Below, piece after piece: positions 1-11,798 of a DNA stretch of 64,000 bases. The stretch covers positions 790,232 through 854,231 of the forward strand of contig JAPKLW010000163.1 in NCBI GenBank assembly GCA_026898455.1. The letters run 5' to 3'. The stretch's first letter is position 1. Each line of letters begins with the position of its first letter. The translations under genes were made by a program, and so were the position numbers. The notes beneath the pieces are model-generated. The model worked only from the letters and a program-made list of their open reading frames with translations, ran no database searches and had not been told where the DNA came from. The DNA comes from Plectranthus barbatus (taxonomy: Eukaryota; Streptophyta; Magnoliopsida; Lamiales; Lamiaceae).

Positions 1-57
1 ACAATCCTTAATTTCCGTGATGAAAAAAATGGGACTACTCTAATGGGACGGAGGGGG
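1..57. mobile_element. Stowaway-like MITE, right end only
   Basis: The window opens inside a short inverted-repeat element. Its right terminus reads GGGACGGAGGGGG followed by TA, which matches the CTCCCTCCGTCCC-type terminal inverted repeat and TA target duplication of Stowaway (Tc1/mariner) MITEs seen complete elsewhere in this window. The left end lies outside. Confidence 0.6.
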
Positions 58-2130
58 TAATATTTATTGTATAAAAGATGATATATTATTGAACATTTAC
101 GAAGATATGCTAAACAAAACACAAAATATAGAAACATTTATTGGCATAGAGAAAATATAATTGATTCAACCAACTAAATTAAAAATTAAGTGAATTTGGA
201 TAGTAGAAGTGATTTGTGCAAGATTTTGATGAAAATAAGTATTTTCTTGATAATTAATGGAAATAGTTACCTATTATTATGGAATAACAAAATTGAAAAA
301 ATAATGTGAGATATTAGTTGGGTAAAATTGATCATAATAATTAGTATTGATTAATAAACACTCAATTAAATTATAAGATACATAAATAGATAATAATATT
401 AATATAAATGTTCATGTAGATTTAATATTAATGTAGTTTTTTTTAATTTTGAATTTAGTGGAAAAAATGAGTATTAATTTATTTGAAAAAATAGAAAAAT
501 ATATGGAGATGTAGGAAAATATATTATGGATAATTAATATATAGAAAAATAGATAAAATATATGGATATGTTGAAAAATAAATGAAATAAAATAACAATT
601 AACTATTCCCACATTTTGTAAAAGTAATTACTTCTTTGCTTTAGTATATATATAGATAAATTTTAATATATAGTCAAACAAACATTTTCTATTAACGGGC
701 TTTCAGGTGTGAGTAGTTTCATTCGCAATTTGAGCAGCATATACACGAGCAAATCCATAGGAGACTTCGTTGAATTTTAACATAATAATTTTATTTTAAT
801 TAAATAAAAAATAGCTCATATTAACGATAAAAAATATATAAAATCCGTATATCCTAACAACTATCACTATTTAATAAAAATCTAAATGCTAAGACAAAAA
901 TAATTTTTTGTTTACTATTTTGTCTCTCTATTCATTCATACCCTATTTTACTTCAATCTCAGTCACTCCTTGTTTCTAATATAACTTGTTGTTTAACAGT
1001 TTAAGAAAATTATATCATAAAATATTATATTATTTTATTATTAAAATCGAAAAATATTTCGATTGGGGGCTGGAGCCCACCCAACCGCTTACGAGATCCA
1101 TCATTAAAGACACGCAAATACAACCTCTTAAAAAATAAGAATTTAAATTATTGAGTAATATTACTATTTCACCCTTATAATTCCATTTTTATTTTAACTA
1201 TCTTAAATAAAAATCAAATTCAACCGTATTTTTGCTTTGATGATTTTGACAGGAAGTAGTGGTTTTTATTAGACTGCAAAGCAAACATGAAACATCTCTA
1301 TGACCTATATTACTGTTGATAAATGTGGATTTCATAAATTAGAAATTTCTCGTTTGTCCATTATGGAATATTCACTTATTTCTCCAACAAATTTGTCATC
1401 TGCACAATTTTCAGCATCTGCGAATCATGCCACCGCCGTCAAGACTTTGCCGAATCGACCATTTGGATTTAACTTTTTTAAAATTTTTTTTTTTTGCATA
1501 CTGGTGCTATAAAGATTGTGCCTTTAAAGAATGGGGGTTTCTCGAATTGCATGAGCAAACAATCGCATCATCCTTCCACTCTTCGTACAAAAATTTTGGA
1601 ATTTTCTGCAAATCTAGTTTTTATTAAAATTTGAGGGATTTTTTTTACTTGTATATATGGAGATGGAGGGTTTTATGTTTTAATTTTTATTAATTAATTA
1701 AAAATTTAAATTGGAGACTTAAAGGGTAAAATTGTAATATTATAAAATAATTTGAATTTTTATTTTTAAGGAGCTATGTTTAGAAAAATATAGATGCATT
1801 TGGAATTACCTAAATAAATATAAGATATACAGTAGAGAAATTAAACTAGATTTATTGATTCTTAATAGAAAATATTGAGGACATTGGAGTACTTCTTTTA
1901 CTCATTTGATTTAAAAAAATATAATTTCCCGTATGTAGGTTTTATTAATTAAGTTATATTTTCTATGAATTAAAAACTATTACAAAATAGAAAATTTGAT
2001 ATCTAATTGCGACCATCTGGAAAGGGGGAGTTTGCAGATTAAACCAGTTGCCATTTCCACATTAAAGCGCACGTGTTTCTCTGTACTTAATTTGTTCATC
2101 CATTTCTGCGCCGTCAACTAAAAATCGCTG
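58..2130. other. AT-rich intergenic region upstream of PPOX2
   Basis: I see no gene here. The stretch is very AT-rich with short ORFs on both strands that lack recognisable domains. The last 100 bases before 2131 are less AT-rich and presumably hold the promoter and 5' UTR of the downstream gene. No convincing TATA box was chosen. Confidence 0.5.
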
Positions 2131-5100
2131 ATGCGATTCTCCGCCTCTCCACCCCACCGCCATCACAGTAACTTTGTTGTGAAATCTTATCCTACTCCAA
2201 TTCCGAAACTCAAAACTCGCGTTACCCTATCGTCCATGGCTTCCCCTCGCGTTTCCAAAGAAGATAAGCCAGGTGCTCTCTCTATCTCTCTATTCTGTGC
2301 TGCCAGCACAAAATTTCACTGAATAGATTGGTGGTTGTGTGTAATTCCAGGTTCTCCGGTTAAAAATGTTGCTGTAATTGGAGCTGGTGTCAGGTTAGTC
2401 TAACTATTATTTCGCTGATCAAAATCTGAATTTCCTGTATTTATATTCTTTATATTCCACTTTGAGAAATTTAGTTAATCTGTGTGCGGGTTTTGGATTG
2501 GAACACTGTGTTTTAGCACTTCTGATATGGCATATAATATAAGTTGATTGCATGATAATATTTCCAGGTACATAGTTGTTTTGTCATGATAAGTTGTAGT
2601 GTTAGTTCATGTTAGATAATTAGAATGTAGATTTTTGGGGAAGATATTATTTTATGTGTATGAAGCTACTTCTTAATAATGCACTCATCTATTCATGTGG
2701 TGGAATTTGTTTCCCTTGTTATATTCTCCTTAACATTTACTCAAGCCCTTGCCATTTATGAATTTTTGTCTTCCTCTCTCTTGTTATTTTTTTAAAAAAT
2801 ATTTCTTGTGAAGTGGGCTATCTGCAGCGTATAAGCTGAAATTGCACGGTTTAAACGTCACAGTCTTTGAAGCTGACGGGATAGTTGGAGGAAAGTTAAG
2901 AAGCATTTCTCGTGATGGTCTGATATGGGATGAAGGCGCAAACACTATGGTACTCCCTGTGAAGTCTGCAACCAGTCCATTTTATGGGAATACGTAATCA
3001 TGCTCAAGTCAGAGGCTTTTATTTAGGTGCATACCTTGACAAGTTTCTTTTTGTGGACAGACTGAAAGTGAAGCGCCTGTTGGGTTTTTGCTCGACAATC
3101 TTGGACTCAGGGACAAGCAACAATTCGTAAATTTTTCTTCTTTTGCTTTGATTTTCATTTCTCCTGCTTTCCCTTATTTGTTCCTTGTTTTGCAATGGAT
3201 TTAATTAGTTTCTTTAATTTCTTAAGTATTTGCTTGTGCCAATTGTTTGTGAATTTAATATTGTTTACTATGCAGCCACTTTCTCAACATAAACGTTATA
3301 TAGCCAAAAATGGGGTGCCAGTACTGGTAGGGTCTTCAGTCATTTGGCTGCTGATTTATACTCTCTTCCTACTAACAGAGTAGGGACTGATGACACACTT
3401 TACCATCTCAGTTACCATCAAACCCTATTGCGCTCGTCAGAAGTAATTTTCTTTCCGCAGGGTCGAAGGTTTGCTCTTGTAACAATCATTTACTGCTTCG
3501 GCTTAATAATTAATTCTTCTTTATCCAGTATTTATTGGGAAATATATTATTAAGTTGAACCAAATTGAAAGTTCGGAACATTACGTGTTGATCACATGAG
3601 CCACATGACCTCTTCTAGTTCTTTTTATACCCCTTACACCCTCAACCTTAGAATGCTGCCTATGTTGCAGACAGTTCCTGGTTTTTCTGCATGAGAATGT
3701 TGTGAGTATCCTTCAATCTTCTTTATGCCAAAACTTGGAAGTGAATTATATACAAAATTCATTGTTTGAAGAAAAAAAATCATGTACTGAAGCTGTGAAG
3801 TTCTGTTTTATTACTTTTAAGCCCACTACTTCTCTTGGAAAAGCCTTTCGTATTACGTAATCTCACAGAGGAAAGGTATTTAGAAATTCTTTTTTGAGTT
3901 ATTTTTCTTAATCTTTACGGCTACATATCTCTCCTACTTTTATTGCAGTTGCATGTGCAAATACTTCCTTGTGACTTTGTTTATATGGGGAACTGTAGAA
4001 CTTCTCTTTTTAGTTCCACTGATAGCTCATTTTCTTATATTTGTCCATTATTTTTCTATTGTTGACAAACATTTTGAAATTCCTAGTTGTTTAGATCTTT
4101 CGAAAGACCCTGTGTCACACCCCAGTCTCCACAAGAGGAGCCGATCCACCGAGGTGAGACTAACTAGAATAATAAGTTCACTATGAAAAGTATAAAAACT
4201 TAGAATAAAAATAAATATGATGAATACTTGCTACCAGTTAGAATCATATTATCGTGAAAAGACATATATGAAATTTTATTTTAAATTTAGCAGATCAAAA
4301 GAGTATAGTCATCAAAAACCACCAGAGCCGTTCACAATAATCTTGACATAATTTACAACATTTACAGAAGACCAGTATCAGAGTACACAAAAAGTATCTC
4401 ATAAGAAAATATATATGAAGATATGTAATCCGAATCATATTACATTATTCACAATCAAAGCTCAGCTTAGCTTGCCCTGCCTATTCTTCTTCGTGATTTT
4501 CTTTCTCTACTCGTGCTCTTCTCCTAACTCCGGTTCTTCAACAAGTTGGAGGTTAGATATCTGCTCATCTTGTGGGGGTGGGGTTGGTATTGCGACATTT
4601 GGAAGATGTTGCAGTATAATTAGTTGTTCCCAAGGAAAATCTGTAAATGCATAACTAAAAAAGGCTCATATTGTGGATGCCCTATCATGACAAACTGGTT
4701 AACAAACATGTCAACAAAATCATGAAAATGTCCTTGTGATGTGAAAGTCGCACTGTCCAGTTATATAAAACTTATTTTGTTTCTAGCCCAGTTTCTCCAG
4801 CCCAAAGGTTATAGATAAATTAATCTCATAATCCGTTCATATTGTGTGACTCTATGCGGATTGGCTTCCAAGCATAATTGGAAGAAATTCATCAACACTT
4901 GACCTATATTCTCTTGCGGGTTGGACTGGTATACTTTAAAGATCACAAGAAGTATTGGTAATGGTATTTGATTCATTTGGATTTTTAAATAAGGCTAGTT
5001 ATATTAGAACTATAAAGAAATTAACAGCATTAGAATAATTTTAATAAAAAATAAATCATTTCTAAGTCAATAATAACGCAAAAATGGTATCACTATCCAC

Positions 5101-8100
5101 CACTATGCACAACAACCTAAAATCTACTAACAGGGTTTTAGTTACTTCGTAATCAATTTCTATAATACCAAAAAATAAAGTGGGCCTCCAATTAAATCAT
5201 TTCGAAATTCAAAACTTAACTTCAATTTAAACCATTCTCATAAATTCAACAAGTCATTCATAAATCAATTCATGTAAGCTATATCTAAAATCTTTCATCT
5301 TTCCATCAAATCAAACAAACTTCATAACATGTATAAACAATTCAAACTCCAAAATTATTTGTCTCATCTCAGTGCCAACTTTGTTATACTCAACTGAGCC
5401 AAGTAAAAGAAATCTTATTGATTTTGAATTTTTTATTCATGTTATGAAGTTTATTTGATTTGATGGAAAGATGAATGATTTTGGAGATAGCTTACATGAA
5501 AGTTGATTTGTGAGGTGACTTGAATTACTTGTTGAATTTATGAGAATGGTTTGAATTGAAGTTAAGTTTGGAATTTCAATATTATGTGATTGATGTTAAT
5601 TTGATTTAAAGTTTGGATTGGAGTCCCACTTGATGTTTTGATATTATAGAAATGGATTGAGAAGTAACTAAGTCCTCGTTGGTATATTTGGGTTGATGTG
5701 CATAGTATTGGATAGTAATACCATATTCAAGTTTAATATTGACTTAGAAATGATTTATTTTGTGAGATTCTCTATATTCTTGCTCTTTTGTGTTCTTTAT
5801 TGTTCTAATATAACTGACCTTATTTAAAAACTTGGGATGAATCAATTACCAATACCGGTTGTAGTCTTTAAAGCCTACCAGCCAAATCCGCTCCCAATTA
5901 TGGTTGGAAGTGAGCCCGCATGGAATAGCACAATATGAGGGGGTTGTGAAATTAATTTGTTTATGGTGACTTTTACAAATTTTAATGGTTTTATTGACAT
6001 GTTTGTTAATCACTTTATCATGATAGGGCATCCACCACATGTGCATTTTCTACCATTCTCTAGTTATGGATTTATAGTTTTCCTTAAAATCAACCGATTT
6101 GCTGCAAAATCTTCCAAATGCTGTAGTACCACCACATCCCCACTGGATGAGCAGATACCTAACCCCCACCCATTTGAAGAACCGAAGTTAGGAGAAGTGC
6201 ATAAGTAGAAGAAGAAGATCCCGAAGAAGATGAGGTGGAGCAAGCTGAACTAAGATTTTGATTGTGAATGATGTAATATTATCCAGATTACATATCTTCA
6301 TATATGTTTTCCGATGAGATGTTTTTTTTTTTTTTGCATACTCTGTTACCAGTTTTCTGTAAATGCTGTAAATTGTGACAATATTATTGTGTACTATTTT
6401 GGTTGTATTTGATGACTATATTCTTTTGACTTGCTTAATTTAAAATAGAGTTTCGTAAATATTTTGTCTCGATGATACGATTCTAATTGGTAGAAGGTCT
6501 TGACCATATTGACTTATATTCTAAGTTTTTATCCTTTTGATAGTGAACTATTATTCTAGTTAGCCTCAGTGGACTGGCTCCTGCTATGGAGACTGGGGTG
6601 TGACAACGTGGTATCATAACAGTTATTTGCTCTGTACTAATCATATTGAGTCATGTTATGTTTTTGTTGATATATCAGATCATTTGTGTTGTTCTGCTTT
6701 GGTACCCTTTTCAGAAGATCATATGGATTTATATTCTAAGTTTTTATACTTTTGATAGTCAACTATTGTTCTAGTTAGTCTCGCCTCAGTGGACCGGCTC
6801 CTCTTGTGGAAATTTGGGTGTGACGCCCAATTATTTTAAAGCAATCGTGACTATCATATCTTTGAGATTATTTATCAGCTGTAAAGTATGGTTACACATT
6901 CTTTTCACTGTAATTTGATTATTAGTGTTGGATGCCCTGAGAAAAATTATTACTGTTTCCTTATTTCTGCAGTGTTGGTGCTTTCTTCCAAAGGCATTTC
7001 GGAAAAGAGGTGATCCTTTAATTATGATGTACTCTTTTCTGTTTAAAATGTGATGCTCACCCTTTAAGAATATTCATATATCTTGGAGTGATACCCTTAA
7101 ATGTCTCATCATATTCAATTTGGATAGGATTTGATCTAAAGAATACCCCAAAGAATTTTGGTTTTCCCTTCTCATGTTGTGCCTTAAGTACATCTGGATG
7201 AAGATATGTTCTCATGTTTGTCCTTTGTTTGATATTTCTTCGTTTATGGCATGATTATTTTTCAGGTTGTTGACTACCTTGTTGATCCTTTTGTTGCTGG
7301 AACTAGTGGCGGTGATCCTGGATCTCTATCAGTGAGTATTTACACATTTGTATTTCTGTTGATGTATTTCTTGGACTTGCATAATCAAGTGGAGAAAGGA
7401 TTTTAAGTAAAGATAATTTGACTTACTACTCATTCCTCCTTTTGCTTACCTTGATGTTTGAAATTGAACCGGTGAATGATAAAATTCTTTGTCACTCTCT
7501 GTCGCGGTCAGATGCAACATGTTTTTCCAGAGATGTGGAATCTTGAGAAAAGGTAAGCTTCACACAGAGTCTATTTAGATTTGAGCCTTTTCAAACTATT
7601 GGGTGCCTTTTTTGTTTTAGTTTTGTAGACAACGAGGAATTCAGTTATCAGATTAGAGGGACATACCTAATACCTATATTAAATTACAGGAATGATGGTT
7701 ATGTGTCTATATGTAGGAAATTTGATCTGCAAGAAGAGCAAGCATTTTCAGCTACAATTTTTTCCTTACATTCAGCTTAATATTATCGTTGGCGTAACAA
7801 TATTTGCTATGCTTCACATGTAGCTGGCCAAGTTCTTCTTTTAAGTTTGGGATCAATATACAAGTTCCAATCCTAGACAAGTAATGAGATTTTTTTTTTT
7901 TCTCTTTCAAGTGTGGCAGCAATAGATGAGTGCTAAAGAAAGCCCGAGTTTATGCAATTATTCTCTGTCTAATCCATCACGTATAATGTCTTTCTATGCA
8001 ATCGAACTCTTACCTGCAATTGTCAGGTTTGGTTCAATCATATCTGGTGCTATTCAGTCCAAGTTATCTGCTAAGAAGGACACCTCTGGAGTAATGGATA

Positions 8101-10540
8101 CTTCAGCAAAGAAGAAGCGAAAGAAAGGTTCTTTTTCATTTCTAGGTGGGATGCAGGTAGGCTTATAGTCTTCATCAATTTCTAATCCCTGTTGCATGAC
8201 ATTAGGAGATCTCTTTCTTCTTTGTAGGTAACCAAACTCTTCATTTGAAATATACAAATTCCCAAATCTAAGTCAAGCTATGCAACTATGAACTTCTAGT
8301 GGCGGCCTTTGCCAGGGTTAATGATTTTCAGAGGGAACTTACTGGTGGTCCATGACCCTTATTGCACTATATCAAAAGCTGTCCGGGGAAGCATACTTTT
8401 AAGCATCATAACCTTCTTTGTACACTTAAATACAAGGGCTAAGGCATTTCATCTTTGTGCACCAGAAATTTAGCTTTGGTTTCGACAATACTTTCACACG
8501 TTATGGAAGGCACTGTGACTGTTGTATTTCAGTATATAAGGGCTCTAAATAGTCTCTGCATGTACATTTCCAATCTTGGGCTAGGAAAACGATTGATGGC
8601 CTTTTTTTTTTTTAAAAGTATCCACTCTGAAGTTTATTGCATTTGAAACATTATATGATTTATTATGCATAGTTCCTTGATGGTTATGCCAATTACTCTA
8701 TGATTTCATGTATGCTTGTTTTTTAAATTCTTACAGACACTCACCAATGCACTGCGCAATGAACTCGGCAAAGATGAACTTAAACTTCAATCGAAGGTGC
8801 TGGAATTAGCTTTTAGCTGTAGTGAGAAGTCACCTCCAGATAACTGGTTGATTTCTTATGAATTGAACGGAAAAAAGCTTTCCAGTGAGAAGTCTTTTGA
8901 CGCATTAATAGTTACCGTAAGTACACTTGCTTGAATCTTATTAGATGCAGTGACTTTCCAGTATGAGTAGATACAGTGGAAAAGCTGTCCTCAGTCACTT
9001 ATGTCCGATTCGTGTTTTCTCTTGTTTACCACGATAATGATTATTAGAGTTTTAATGTGACATGCGGCATTGATCTGAGCCATGTCATTCTATATGTGAT
9101 GACAAGTTCCTCTGGGTTTCAAATCTTAGATAGTGCATAATGATGGGTTTTTTCCCCATGTCTTTCATTAGGCCCCTCTTTCTGATGTGAAACAAATGAA
9201 GATTACCAAACGAGGAATCCCGTTTACCCTAGATTTCCTTCCTGAGGTATGCAATTCTGCCTATTCTCTGTTAGCATCTAGAACGGTGATCTGTAAACTT
9301 CTTGGAGTTAATTGCTTTTGAATGAGGGATTAGAACTTGTATGTAAAGAGAAATTACTGTAGAACAATTTGTATTAAGGCCACAAATTACTGTCTCTTTG
9401 TATGAGTAGGTTGATTGCTTACCGGTGTCCGTCATAATCACAACATTTAAAAGGGAGAATGTAAAGCGACCTCTTGAAGGCTTTGGAGTTCTCGTACCCT
9501 CAAAAGAGCAACAAAATGGTTTGAGAACACTTGGTAATGCTTTACTTTTAGCCTTAAGATATTCTGATACTACTGTCCATTTAAAAAAAATAAAAATCGA
9601 ATGCATTTATTTAAATCCCATCCCGGATGTTCCAAATGTAACTTGAACTCATGACCTATTAGACTCTAGCGAGATGCTTTAACCACTTGTGTCCCTAACT
9701 GGGTCTACTACTGTCCATTTGTTTTTGCTATAAACTTTCTGTTTACAGGCACCCTCTTTTCATCAATGATGTTCCCTGATCGGGCACCCTCTGATGTTTA
9801 TCTCTACACCACATTCATTGGTGGAAGTAGAAACCGGGAACTTGCCAAGGCATCAAGGTTCAACAGTTTGAGTTCTTTATTTTTTCTATATAATATTACC
9901 CTGTTTTGAAAAACATTTTGTCCAAATCTGTTGCCCAAAATTTGAAATATTTATATTAATGTGGCAGCGATGAATTGAAGCGGATAGTGACCTCTGATCT
10001 TAGACAGCTATTGGGTGTAGAAGGGGAACCTGCCTTCCTCAAGTAATTCGCTCAACTAAAATCCTCTAGTGGGTTTTTGAACAGAACAGTTATTTTAGCA
10101 AAGAAGCAACTATGGGTATACGTTCTTACAGGTTATGTGGTTAATTGCAGCCACTATTATTGGAGCAAGGCATTTCCGTTGTATGGGCTAAACTATGGTT
10201 CAGTCATCCAAGCTATCGACAAGATGGAAAAAAACCTTCCAGGACTTTTTTATGCTGGTAAGCTCTCAGATTATGTTTTCTCCGGCCATTCTTGTTTCTA
10301 CTTTTACCTTTTGAACATCTCTCAAGTGATTCACTTATTCGACATAAAATAAAATATATGCAGAAATGTGAGTTTATATCAGGTTTGGTAGGTTGGTTGA
10401 TATATTTAAGTGGATTACTAATGGCAGGTAACCACAAGGGAGGATTATCAGTTGGCAAAGCAATATCAAGCGGCTGGGAAGCAGCCGATCTTGTAATCTC
10501 GTATCTGGGCTCTAGTTCCGATGCTAAACTGAAGTCATAG
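2131..10540 (+). CDS. PPOX2: Protoporphyrinogen oxidase 2 (mitochondrial/plastid type)
   Basis: This FAD enzyme oxidises protoporphyrinogen IX to protoporphyrin IX, the last step shared by heme and chlorophyll synthesis. Exons read by eye: 2131-2272, 2351-2393, 2814-2949, 3061-3126, 3276-3326, 3412-3468, possibly 3675-3701, 6973-7009, 7266-7331, 7512-7552, 8027-8156, 8737-8916, 9172-9246, 9410-9533, 9749-9857, 9968-10042, 10151-10257, 10428-10540. The dinucleotide-binding motif VIGAGVSGLSAAYKL spans exons 2-3. KRPLEGFGVLVPSKEQ and the C-terminal NHKGGLSVGKAISSG are typical of the family. The Gly-Gly pair in AGTSGGDPG, a site altered in some herbicide-resistant Amaranthus alleles, is intact. 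Two in-frame ATGs exist (2131 and 2236). About 25 residues expected between SAGSK (exon 6) and VGAFFQRHFGKE (6973) were not found with confidence. The 2.5-kb insertion lies in that gap, so integrity is uncertain. Confidence 0.92.
4113..6605. mobile_element. Foldback element with LTR-like ends, inside PPOX2 intron
   Basis: The left end starts TGTCACACCCCAGTCTCC and the right end finishes with its near-exact reverse complement, GGGGTGTGACA. The arms stay complementary far beyond the termini: the first ~110 bases pair with the last ~110, 4561-4620 pairs with ~6105-6165, and 5200-5330 pairs with ~5440-5560, so the fold centre is near 5390. Directly after the right end comes ACGTGGTATCATAAC, similar to the initiator tRNA-Met primer binding site of plant LTR retrotransposons. 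This suggests two LTRs in opposite orientation or an LTR that evolved into a foldback. No protein domain is encoded. I saw no target-site duplication. Confidence 0.75.
6722..6824 (+). repeat. Extra copy of the foldback/LTR terminus
   Basis: This ~100-base segment repeats the last ~100 bases of the preceding element (TTATATTCTAAGTTTTTAT at its left, TTGGGTGTGAC at its right). It contains GGCTCCTCTTGTGG, matching the inverted left terminus at 4113 better than the 6605 terminus does. It is probably the remnant of a second insertion or of an internal rearrangement. Confidence 0.7.
9583..9705 (-). mobile_element. tRNA-derived SINE in PPOX2 intron
   Basis: A 123-base insert is flanked by perfect 15-base direct repeats (TACTACTGTCCATTT at 9568-9582 and 9706-9720). 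On the minus strand it holds box A-like TGGTTAAAGCATC and box B-like GAGTTCAAGTTAC, in the order and spacing of a pol III promoter, and ends in a T-rich tail. These are the hallmarks of a short tRNA-derived SINE of the Au-like kind; the family assignment is an inference. Confidence 0.75.
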
Positions 10541-11798
10541 GCAGCTTTGCTCTCTCTCTCTCTCTCTCTAGACAATAACTTGAGTTTGAAGCTGTGGATG
10601 AATCTGCATGCTGCATTCTCAGTTCCGTACATCTGCTACAGTTCATCATCTATTTTAATTCAAGAAGAAGAAGCTTTACGATCAGTAAAACCATTGTCAC
10701 CATGTATTGTAATAAAATTGATTGCATTCGACTGTTTAACCTATATTCCTTAGTGATGGATTGGCACGTGATTTAGTGCAAATTAATTGACTAATCATTA
10801 CTATTTGAAGTCCTAATAAAGCTGAATGGCTTGGCTTTTGTTGCCTTTATGTTTTTAGCATTCATCTGCAACGTGGGCCTCTTTCTAAAGTAGGTGCTTA
10901 CTCTACTCTTTCAGGTTCCGATTCCAATAAATATAAGACAAACTTTTTCTTTTTCTTTTTCTTTTTCTTTTCCTTTTCCTTTGCCAACTCCTCCTTATTC
11001 CTTTTTGTTAATATATGCGGGCTCTTTTATTTAGTTTTTTTCTTTTGGAGTAATCTAAATTATTGACATGTTACTTAATCAGGTGTTAATAAAACAAAGA
11101 AAGCAAGATTAAATATCTTTTCCAAATCACAATCACACGTTATTTTATTATGACAATGATCTCTTGTCCTTCTACATATACATAGATTTGAAATTGCTAC
11201 TGAAACAATCAAACTAGTTCTGTTGTGCTTCCTTTTTCCTACTCGCACACTTGCAAGTTGCTTGTCCTAGCCATTAATGCCACCCTTCGATAAAACGCCA
11301 AAAACAAGTCCCTTACCCTCTCTTGTTTCCTTCCATGAATGCTGATTCTTACTTTTCAACTGCCTCTTATTACTAGTACCCACTTCGTTAAATTCTTTCC
11401 CATTATATAAAATTTATTGCATAAAGGTTTCAGTTTCACCCTGCTGCTGAACTTGCTTTCAATTTGTTTCCATTTCAAGATTCTGTCTTCATTATTCATT
11501 TTATCCAGCCTTTTGGTTGTCTGTTTCGCCGTTTTACTCCTACACAATCCGACATTCTTTCATTTGCTTGCCTTGCATTTATTTGTTTCTTTCTGCTTGT
11601 TTAATGGTTTCTCCTTATCTAGCCATTTCCCATGAAAACCATCAATTCTGCCTCAAATTCTTGGTCTCTAGATTCTTTCCAGATTAGGCTTTTTTTTGCT
11701 CCCTTCTAAATTCGACGGTCGAAATGTTCGTGCTTATCGGAGCTAATTAAGGCTGTAATCTATAGGGCTTGCTGAAACCATTCAGAACTTGGGAACTC
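10541..11798. other. Intergenic: PPOX2 3' UTR and promoter of the LRR gene
   Basis: No gene seen. A CT dinucleotide run (about 10551-10570) lies just after the PPOX2 stop, and a TTTTCT-type polypyrimidine tract sits at about 10947-10980. Either may be transcribed as UTR. The short ORFs here carry no domain. Confidence 0.5.

Noticed and set aside
1300..1627. Two overlapping plus-strand ORFs (70 and 66 codons)
   Set aside because: No recognisable domain and AT-rich; no promoter or splice support.
5846..6208. Small ORFs within the PPOX2 intron insertion
   Set aside because: They fall in the palindromic arms of the foldback and have no domain.
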